From NCBI GenBank assembly GCA_035286745.1, contig DATECU010000195.1:1-11973 (forward strand): 11,973 bases of DNA. The letters run 5' to 3'. Under the pieces are notes generated by a model. It did no database searches. It was not told the origin of the DNA and was given only the letters and a program-made list of their open reading frames with translations. The number at the start of each line of letters is the position of its first letter. The stretch's first letter is position 1. This stretch comes from DATECU01 sp035286745 (GTDB lineage: Bacteria > Acidobacteriota > Vicinamibacteria > Fen-336). Position numbers and translations under genes: made by a program. Of this stretch, positions 6,651-11,973 are shown one piece after another.

Positions 6651-6986
6651 TCAGGCCTCGTCCTCGGTTTCCGCAGGCGGCAGCTCCATGGTCTCGCGCA
6701 GGAAGGCCAGGTTGCCAGCAAGCCAGAGAGCGACGCCCCCGGCCAGCAGCGCCGCCGAACCCCAGCCGAGAAGGCCCTGGGTGGTCAAAGCGTCCAGGAC
6801 GCCGGCCTGGTGGCCGGCGCGCATCATCGCGAAGCAGTAGCCCACCACACCGACCATGGTGACCACCCAGCCGGCCAGGATGGCCTTGCGTCCCCATTCG
6901 CGCTTGGCGGCCGCCTCGTCGACCCGGGCACCGGCGAAGCTGAGGGGCGATGCGGCGGTGTGGGCTCCGGTATGAGCTCGCGTCAT
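6651..6986 (-). CDS. Small two-helix inner-membrane protein of unknown function
   Basis: A 111-aa protein that I do not recognise. It has a polar N-terminus of about 34 residues with an Ala/Glu/Lys-rich stretch (VDEAAAKREWGRK), a first helix at about 35-55 (ILAGWVVTMVGVVGYCFAMM), a short loop, a second helix at about 72-97 (LLGWGSAALLAGGVALWLAG), and an acidic tail (PPAETEDEA). The ATG at 6986 is supported by GGAGG with 6 bases between. It begins 23 bases after the TDT transporter gene, with its ribosome site in that gap, so the two are probably cotranscribed. An accessory subunit or modulator of that transporter is a reasonable guess from position only. The gene is the last on the minus strand before the heptamer palindrome. 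Confidence 0.75.
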   Translation of the reverse strand: MTRAHTGAHTAASPLSFAGARVDEAAAKREWGRKAILAGWVVTMVGVVGYCFAMMRAGHQAGVLDALTTQGLLGWGSAALLAGGVALWLAGNLAFLRETMELPPAETEDEA

Positions 6987-7009
6987 GTGATCCTCCCTTT
7001 TCAGAATCC

Positions 7010-8152
7010 TCAGGTCTCGCGACGGGCCAGCTCCGGCTGCACTGCCGGAGCCGGCAGGCGGAAGCGGCCCCAGCGCAGGCCTTGACGAAGCGCCCGAACC
7101 AGGCTCACCAAGAGGCCCAGAAACGTCATCAGCCAGGCGGTCAAGGCGGCGCCCACGAAGAAGCGCGGGATGGGCAGCAGGAACGGGGCCGGGAGCGCCT
7201 CCGCCAGGCGGTAGGTGGCGCTGGTGTACATGGCCAGCGGGAACACCGCACCCCAGTATTGCGGGTCGTAGGTGAGGGGCACCTTACGCGACACGTAGCG
7301 CCACAAGCCCAGCACTACCAGCATGGGAATCCACCAGGTGGCGGTCGCCCAGTAGAGGAGCGTGAAGCCCTTCAGGAACGGCAACAGCGAGGTGAGCAGC
7401 GAGGAGCTGTCCGCTACCTGGACCAGCAGAGCACCACCCAGGGTGGAAATGGCCATGGCCCCCATGTTGATCCAGTAGGGTGGCATCAGGTCCGAGGGCC
7501 GGAAGCGCAAGAACGTGTAGCGATAGAAGATGAGCGAGATCATCCAGATGTAGAGCATGCCGCCGGCCAGCCACAGCGAAACCAGCCCCAACGCGATCAG
7601 CTCGGCCTGCTCCCCGGCCCGTGGAATCGCCGCCGACCCCAGAACCACCAGCGACTGGGTGGCGACCACCGCCGTCAGCCAGCCGCCGTTGATCCCGTCC
7701 TCCAGGCTGGGCTTGGTCTCCTTCACGGTGAGGCAGGTGAAGATGGCGTAGGTGAGCAAGAGCCACAGCGAGAAAGCCACCCACCACAACGCGTGAGCCA
7801 GCGCGTAGGCTCCCCGCCCGATCGCCAGGTCGGTGCCGATCACCGAGGTCGCCGCCACCATGGTGAAGAACCCGGGCCCGCGCTGGTGGCTGCGGAAGTC
7901 GGCCAGGAAGGCCGCCCGGTGCCTCACAATCCGCCACAGGGTGAGGCCCCAGAGCGCCAGGTAGCCGGTGACGGCGATGGCCGTCAGGGCCGGCGGCAGT
8001 CCCCCGATCCCCAGCAGCCGGCAGGCCACCGACAAGATGCCGGTGGCCATCACCAGTGCGAAGTACGCCGGATGCAGCTCGGCGACAGCCCGGTCGAGCG
8101 ACTGGAGGAGTGGGCTCCCGGTGGCGGCGGCTCGTCCATGGCTGAGGTTCAT
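7010..8152 (-). CDS. TDT/SLAC1-family (TehA-like) anion channel or organic-acid transporter
   Basis: A 380-aa integral membrane protein with about ten hydrophobic helices, the topology of the tellurite-resistance/dicarboxylate transporter (TDT) family that includes TehA and plant SLAC1. Family-like segments are ELHPAYFALVMATGILS (25-41) in helix 1, GPGFFTMVAATSVIGTD (92-108), NGGWLTAVVATQSLVVLG (155-172), PPYWINMGAMAISTL (224-238) and DPQYWGAVFPLAMYTSATY (296-314). Known members pass anions or C4-dicarboxylates, or export sulfite; the substrate cannot be read from sequence. The frame also opens at a TTG (8173), but ATG 8152 is preferred because AGGA lies 8 bases upstream and no ribosome site precedes the TTG. 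The gene follows the response regulator by 114 bases, with a palindrome between them, and precedes the small membrane protein. That makes it the natural candidate target of the two-component system. Confidence 0.85.
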   Translation of the reverse strand: MNLSHGRAAATGSPLLQSLDRAVAELHPAYFALVMATGILSVACRLLGIGGLPPALTAIAVTGYLALWGLTLWRIVRHRAAFLADFRSHQRGPGFFTMVAATSVIGTDLAIGRGAYALAHALWWVAFSLWLLLTYAIFTCLTVKETKPSLEDGINGGWLTAVVATQSLVVLGSAAIPRAGEQAELIALGLVSLWLAGGMLYIWMISLIFYRYTFLRFRPSDLMPPYWINMGAMAISTLGGALLVQVADSSSLLTSLLPFLKGFTLLYWATATWWIPMLVVLGLWRYVSRKVPLTYDPQYWGAVFPLAMYTSATYRLAEALPAPFLLPIPRFFVGAALTAWLMTFLGLLVSLVRALRQGLRWGRFRLPAPAVQPELARRET

Positions 8153-8252
8153 CGGCTGGTTCCTGATGAGCAATGTCGCATGTCGCCGAGCGGACCGGTA
8201 GCGGGCACAGCCTGACAGCGCCGCGAAAGCTTGCGAAGGGGCTTGTAGGGAA

Positions 8253-8267
8253 ACGCCTGACAGGCGT
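8253..8267 (-). terminator. Perfect palindrome after the response regulator: weak terminator, attenuator or operator
   Basis: ACGCCTGACAGGCGT is a perfect 7+1+7 palindrome that touches the regulator's TGA stop (8267-8269). In the minus direction, the RNA would form an ACGCC/GGCGT stem with a 5-base loop, followed by TTCCC. The short T-run makes it at best a weak terminator. As duplex DNA, it could equally be a dimeric regulator site upstream of the transporter gene. The rest of the gap (8153-8252) shows no clear promoter. Confidence 0.3.
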
Positions 8268-8896
8268 CAGGACACCAGCCCGTGCCGGATCGCGTACTGC
8301 ATCAGCTCGGCGTTCGACGACATCCCCATCTTCTCCAGGATGCGTGCGCGGTAGGTGCTGACGGTCTTGGTGCTGAGGTCCAGATCGCTCGCGATCTCCG
8401 ACAGCGAGCGGGCCGAGGCGATCAGCCGGAATACCTCGAACTCGCGGCTGGAGAGCGTCTCGTGGGGGCTTCGGGGCCGGTCGGCGGCGATCAGGCCGGC
8501 GAGCTGTTCGGCCAGAACCGCGCTCACGAAGCGCCGCCCGGTGGAGACGGTGCGGATCGCGTCCAGCAGCTCGCGGGCCGCCCGTTCCTTGGTGAGGAAG
8601 GCGAGCGCCCCCTCCCTGAGCGCTCGGACCGCGAACTGGGGATCGCCGAAGCTCGAAAGGACGATGACGCGGCAGGCTGGGAAGCGCTCACGCAGTTCCG
8701 GCAGCAGGTCCAGCCCGCTCCGGCCGGGCAGCGAGATGTCGAGCACCACCACCTCCCAGGCGGCGCTCGCCAACTGGACCAGCGCCTCCTCGGCGCTGGC
8801 CGCTTCCCCGATGACGACCCGGGCGAACTCGTCCTCGATGATGCGCCTGAGGCCGGCCCGGAGCATGGCATGATCATCGACCAGCAGAATCCGCAT
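8267..8896 (-). CDS. NarL/FixJ-family response regulator
   Basis: A 209-aa DNA-binding response regulator, predicted to be phosphorylated by the kinase encoded just upstream. The receiver domain (1-about 120) has the acidic pair D7-D8, phosphoacceptor D53 (VVVLDISLPG), S81 at the switch position and K103. The LuxR-type helix-turn-helix occupies about 145-205 (LSSREFEVFRLIASA, then LSEIASDLDLSTKTVSTYRARI). The length is normal for the family. ATG 8896 was chosen because the receiver's first strand begins there (MRILLVDDH) and GGGAG lies 5 bases upstream; an in-frame ATG at 8911 is less likely. The gene overlaps the 3' end of the kinase gene by 23 bases, which implies translational coupling. 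A palindrome adjoins the stop codon. DNA targets are unknown; its own operon and the downstream transporter are the first candidates. Confidence 0.93.
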   Translation of the reverse strand: MRILLVDDHAMLRAGLRRIIEDEFARVVIGEAASAEEALVQLASAAWEVVVLDISLPGRSGLDLLPELRERFPACRVIVLSSFGDPQFAVRALREGALAFLTKERAARELLDAIRTVSTGRRFVSAVLAEQLAGLIAADRPRSPHETLSSREFEVFRLIASARSLSEIASDLDLSTKTVSTYRARILEKMGMSSNAELMQYAIRHGLVS

Positions 8897-10670
8897 CACC
8901 TCTCCCAGCATCCCCCGGCGCCTTGGGAATCGCCACCGTGAGCCGGGTGCCCTTGCCCGGCGTGCTGGCGATCCGCAGCGAGCCGCCCAGTCGGCGCGCC
9001 CGCTCTTCCATCCCCAGAAGACCCAGTGACGGGCGATGGCTTTGGGTGGCCGCGTCAAACCCCCGCCCGTCGTCCTCGACCTCCAACACCACATCATCGC
9101 CTTCGGCGCGCAGCTCGGCCGAGACCGAACGGGCGCCGGCATGGCGGGCGACGTTGGTGAGCGCCTCCTGGGTGATCCGGAAGAGGGCGATCGAGACCTC
9201 GGCGTCCACCGGGTCGGGCGCCGGCTGAGCGCTCAGGCTGGTGCGAATCGACGCCCGGCGCTCGAACTCCTTGAGCAGCCACTCCAGACCGGCCGTTAGA
9301 CCCAAGCGATCGAGCACGCCGGGTCGCAGATCGGAGGAGATGCGCCGCACCGACTCCACCGCAGTATCGATCATCTCGCCCAGGCCATCGATCCTGCCCG
9401 TCAGGTCCTCCACCTGATCGGGGGACGCGGCCGCCGCGATCCGCCGCCGCAGGCCGTCAAGTTCCAGGCGCAGCACGCTCAGCTCCTGGCCCAGCTCGTC
9501 GTGCAGCTCCTGAGCGATGCGCGCCGCCTCCTCCTCCCGGGCGTGCTGCAACCGGTGGGACAGCGCCCGCAAGTTCTCCTGGGCCTCCACCGCCTCTTGG
9601 TGCCGCGCTTCCAGCGCCGCCGCCATCAGGTTGAACGAGTGCGCCAAATCCCTTAGCTCTCCCCGCGGCCTCGGCTCCGGGGCCCGCACCGAGAGGTCGC
9701 CCTCCCCGAAGCGGCGGGTGGCCAGGGCCAGCAGCCGCAGGTCGCGGATCACCGACAGGTCGGTCGCCAGCAGCGAGGAACCGACGCCCAAGAGCGCGAA
9801 CAGTGCCAGCACCGTGATGTCGCGGTAGAAGACGCGGTTGGCGATCGAATAGACGGCCGCCGCCGGCAAACCGGCGACCACCCACAGGTCCTTGGCTCCT
9901 TGCAGAGGACTCGCCACCACCAGCCGTTCGACGCCGTCGGGCTCCGCACAGCGGACCATTCCCGAGGGCCTGCCGGTCAGTTCCGCGAAGCCGGCGATGG
10001 CGGCCGCCTTCTCTGCCGCCGCCGGCCGCGCACCAACCGATTGGGCCAGGATGCCGCCGTCTCGGTCGGCGATGAAGAGCGCGTACTCGCTGGGCAGACC
10101 CGCCTGTCGAGCCAACTCGTCGAGCCACGCCAGCTCCAGGGCGGCCCACAACACCAGCTGCGGCTCACCCGAGGCGGAGCGCAGGGCGTGAGCCATGATC
10201 AGCACCGGCCGTCCCACGATGGGCCCCATCTGATAGCGTCCCACCGCGACATCCCGACCGGAGAGCGCCGCCACGAAGGCGGGATTCTGGGCCAGGTTGA
10301 GGTCCGGGGGCGGCGGGACCGAGCTGAAGGCCACTCGGCCATCGGTGGTCACCGCCCCCAGGTTGGCGAACTGGGGGAAGCCGGCGACTATGGCCGGCAA
10401 GACCGCGGGAAGCCGACCGAGGTTCTTCTCGGCCATCGGTTCGATGCTGGCCAGCCGCAGCAGCAGGCGGCGAGCTCCCGCAACCTGGTTGGCATGCTCA
10501 CGGGAAGCCAGGTCCGCGATGTAGCGAGCCTCTGTCTCGGCCCGTCGCAGAGCCGCCGCTCGCTCCTTGGCGGCGACATAGACCACGAACAGAAACGCCG
10601 GCAGCGTGGCCAGACAGGCCAGCAGGGTCATCCGGCCGCGGAGTGTCCGAAGCAGAAGGAAGGCTCGCAT
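8874..10670 (-). CDS. Membrane sensor histidine kinase: Cache-like sensor, HAMP, HisKA_3 and HATPase
   Basis: A 598-aa NarX/DegS-type kinase. Helix 1 (13-34) and helix 2 (about 284-303) flank a periplasmic region of about 250 residues that looks like a double Cache (PDC) sensor, with TTDGRVAFSSVP (108-119), GRPVLIMAHALR (153-164) and ADRDGGILAQS (201-211). HAMP follows (about 300-355), then a coiled coil and HisKA_3 with phosphoacceptor H390 in ELHDELGQELS. The ATPase domain has the N-box EALTNVARHA (N506), DDGRGFD (533-539), GLLGMEERA (550-558) and GKGTRLTV (572-579). Cache sensors often bind small carboxylates or amino acids, which would fit the neighbouring genes, but no ligand can be read. 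ATG 10670 gives a complete first helix; no Shine-Dalgarno motif precedes it, so translation may be weak, or the start may be the ATG at 10631. The stop lies inside the response regulator gene. Confidence 0.92.
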   Translation of the reverse strand: MRAFLLLRTLRGRMTLLACLATLPAFLFVVYVAAKERAAALRRAETEARYIADLASREHANQVAGARRLLLRLASIEPMAEKNLGRLPAVLPAIVAGFPQFANLGAVTTDGRVAFSSVPPPPDLNLAQNPAFVAALSGRDVAVGRYQMGPIVGRPVLIMAHALRSASGEPQLVLWAALELAWLDELARQAGLPSEYALFIADRDGGILAQSVGARPAAAEKAAAIAGFAELTGRPSGMVRCAEPDGVERLVVASPLQGAKDLWVVAGLPAAAVYSIANRVFYRDITVLALFALLGVGSSLLATDLSVIRDLRLLALATRRFGEGDLSVRAPEPRPRGELRDLAHSFNLMAAALEARHQEAVEAQENLRALSHRLQHAREEEAARIAQELHDELGQELSVLRLELDGLRRRIAAAASPDQVEDLTGRIDGLGEMIDTAVESVRRISSDLRPGVLDRLGLTAGLEWLLKEFERRASIRTSLSAQPAPDPVDAEVSIALFRITQEALTNVARHAGARSVSAELRAEGDDVVLEVEDDGRGFDAATQSHRPSLGLLGMEERARRLGGSLRIASTPGKGTRLTVAIPKAPGDAGRGDADSAGR

Positions 10671-10689
10671 GGAAAGGGAACGCTTGGCT

Positions 10690-10704
10690 CGGGCGTCCAG
10701 CCCG
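10690..10704 (-). promoter_or_regulatory. Small hairpin in the kinase leader
   Basis: CGGGC (10690-10694) and GCCCG (10700-10704) can pair around a 5-base loop in the untranslated leader, ending about 20 bases before the kinase ATG, in a leader that lacks a ribosome site. No T-run follows on the minus strand. A role is not demonstrated. Confidence 0.2.
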
Positions 10705-10722
10705 CGGTCGAGTCTGTGGCTG

Positions 10723-10752
10723 ACCCTAAGGCCGCAGGTGAGGCGCTGTCAA
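10723..10752 (-). promoter_or_regulatory. Sigma70-type promoter of the sensor kinase operon
   Basis: On the minus strand, a perfect -35 box TTGACA (10747-10752) is followed, after 18 bases, by TAGGGT (10723-10728), which keeps the key first, second and last bases of TATAAT. It begins 7 bases after the tryptophanase stop and predicts a start near 10716, giving a leader of about 45 bases. This suggests that the kinase operon can be transcribed separately from tryptophanase. Confidence 0.42.
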
Positions 10753-10759
10753 GGCTCCG

Positions 10760-11973
10760 TTACGCCCGCACCGGGCACAGGGGCCGAAGCCGCGCCCCGA
10801 AGTGACGGAGCGCCGCCGGCTGTTCGACGATCTCCAGCGGCGAGAGGCGCCCTCGGGCCTGATGGATGTCGCACACCGCCTCCGCCACGTAGTCGAGCTG
10901 CCGAGAGGTGTACACGCGCCGCGGGATGGCCAGCCGCACCAGGTCCAAGTCCACCGGGGCCTCCACCCCGTCGGGACCTGGTGCCCCCCGCATCAACTGC
11001 CCGACCTCGCATGCCCGAATCCCGGCGTGCAGGTAAAGCTCGCAGACCAGGGCCTGGCCCGGCAGGTCCAGCGGACCCAGGTGGGGAGCGAAAGCTCGGC
11101 TGTCGAGGTAGATGGCGTGGCCCCCCGCCGGCCGCACCGTGGGGACGCCGGCCGCGTGCAAGGCATCCCCTAACGTCCGCACCTGGGCGATCCGGTCGGC
11201 CAGGTACTCGGGCTCGAGCACCTCGGTGAGGCCCACCGCCAGCGCCTCCAGGTCGCGTCCGGCCAGTCCTCCATAGGTCGGGAAGCCCTCGACCACCACC
11301 ATCGCCCGCTTGATCCGTTCGGCGAGATCGGGGTCGCGCAGGGCCAGGAAGCCGCCGATGTTGACCAGGCCGTCCTTCTTGGCGCTCATCAGGCAGCCGT
11401 CCGCCAGCTCGAACATCTCGCGGGCGATCTGCCGAGGGCTCTTGTCGGCGTAGCCCTCTTCACGCTCCTTGATGAACCAGGCGTTCTCGGCGAACCGGGC
11501 CGCATCCAGGAACAGTTGTGCCCGGTGCCGGTCGCAAAGCCGGCGCACCTCACGCAGGTTGCCGAGCGAGACCGGCTGGCCGCCACAGGCATTGGAGGTG
11601 ACGGTGACCACCACCAGCCGGGCCCCCGGAGGCACCGAGAGAAGGACCTCGAGCGCGGCCAGGTCCAGATCCCCCTTGAAGGGCAGCTCGGTGGCCGGCA
11701 CCAGGGCCGCCGGAATCGGCAGGTCGCGGGCCACACAGCCCGTCTTCTCCAGGTTGGCGCGCGTGGTGTCGAAGTGGGTGTTCCCGGGCACCGTCTCGCC
11801 GGGTCTCAGGAAGCTCCCGAAGAGCAGGTGCTCGGCCGCCCGCCCCTGATGGGTTGGAATAACGAATGGCAGGCCGGTCAGGCGCTGGACCACCTCCTCG
11901 AAGCGCAGGAAGCTGCGAGCCCCGGCGTACGACTCGTCCCCGTCCAGGAGCGCCGCCCACTGGCGGGCGCTCA
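10760..11973 (-). CDS. tnaA: Tryptophanase (tryptophan indole-lyase), N-terminus off the window
   Basis: A PLP-dependent beta-eliminating lyase predicted to split L-tryptophan into indole, pyruvate and ammonia. There are 403 residues visible; by alignment to E. coli TnaA, about 59 N-terminal residues lie beyond the right edge. Family motifs seen (visible numbering, first complete codon at 11971) are GDESYAG (11-17), IPTHQGRAAEHLL, TVTSNACGGQPVSL, LFLDAARFAENAWFIKE, and the PLP lysine in MSAKKDGLVNIGG (K199). Tyrosine phenol-lyase is the close alternative, and overall similarity is mixed. Two positions favour tryptophanase: V323 in RACEVG, where tyrosine phenol-lyase has the substrate-binding Arg381 and tryptophanases have Ile or Val, and H390 in LRHF, matching the TnaA histidine 463 where tyrosine phenol-lyase has Phe. 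No TnaC leader can be assessed because the upstream region is missing. The kinase operon follows on the same strand after 89 bases. Confidence 0.86.
   Translation of the reverse strand, partial: SARQWAALLDGDESYAGARSFLRFEEVVQRLTGLPFVIPTHQGRAAEHLLFGSFLRPGETVPGNTHFDTTRANLEKTGCVARDLPIPAALVPATELPFKGDLDLAALEVLLSVPPGARLVVVTVTSNACGGQPVSLGNLREVRRLCDRHRAQLFLDAARFAENAWFIKEREEGYADKSPRQIAREMFELADGCLMSAKKDGLVNIGGFLALRDPDLAERIKRAMVVVEGFPTYGGLAGRDLEALAVGLTEVLEPEYLADRIAQVRTLGDALHAAGVPTVRPAGGHAIYLDSRAFAPHLGPLDLPGQALVCELYLHAGIRACEVGQLMRGAPGPDGVEAPVDLDLVRLAIPRRVYTSRQLDYVAEAVCDIHQARGRLSPLEIVEQPAALRHFGARLRPLCPVRA

Noticed and set aside
7010..8152. Naming the transporter tehA, a tellurite-resistance gene
   Set aside because: TDT family members differ widely in substrate and the sequence alone does not show tellurite export, so only the family is called.
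6950..8215. A 421-codon open frame on the plus strand
   Set aside because: Gln/Arg/Gly-rich antisense of the TDT transporter, with no recognisable domain.
9900..10805. A 301-codon open frame on the plus strand
   Set aside because: Antisense of the sensor kinase; the kinase frame has complete catalytic motifs.
10760..11973. Tyrosine phenol-lyase
   Set aside because: It lacks the Arg381 equivalent (Val here) and has His in place of the tyrosine phenol-lyase Phe at the C-terminal RHF motif. It remains the main alternative.

Overview
This is a GC-rich bacterial chromosomal window with eight complete protein genes and two genes cut by the window edges. All lie on the minus strand except one universal stress protein gene. 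The DNA-level signs (high GC, GC-rich third positions, AGGAGG-type ribosome sites, a secreted metallopeptidase with fibronectin III and Ig-like tails of a style common in Acidobacteriota and Myxococcota) suggest a free-living, GC-rich member of Acidobacteriota or a related phylum. That taxonomic guess is inference. No tRNA, rRNA, CRISPR array, integrase or transposase gene was seen.

Layout. (1) 1-2597, minus: a secreted, cysteine-rich HEXXH metallopeptidase with an M36/M4-like propeptide, running off the left edge. (2) 2598-2978: a 381-base gap without a gene, filled by an unusual array of degenerate 7-bp units and possibly bounded by short inverted repeats. (3) 2979-5496, minus: a compact operon, transcribed napD-like chaperone, then ferritin-like/VIT1 iron transporter, then L-threonine 3-dehydrogenase, with gaps of 18 and 7 bases. 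(4) 5683-6552, plus: a tandem universal stress protein, divergent from that operon across a 186-base spacer. (5) 6560-6616: a second copy of the heptamer palindrome, between convergent genes. (6) 6651-10670, minus: a Cache-type sensor kinase and NarL-type response regulator that overlap by 23 bases, followed by a ten-helix TDT/SLAC1-family channel or transporter and a small two-helix membrane protein. (7) 10760-11973, minus: tryptophanase, lacking roughly its first 59 residues at the right edge.

How the genes may work together. Threonine dehydrogenase and tryptophanase point to amino-acid catabolism, and the exported peptidase could supply the amino acids. The two-component pair sits directly upstream of a probable anion or organic-acid channel, its most obvious target. 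The iron-handling membrane protein, the NapD-like protein and the stress protein suggest adaptation to redox or stress conditions. These links rest on gene order only. The items most worth a second look are the heptamer repeat family, the NapD-like gene with no nitrate reductase beside it, and the kinase-regulator-channel-small protein cluster.
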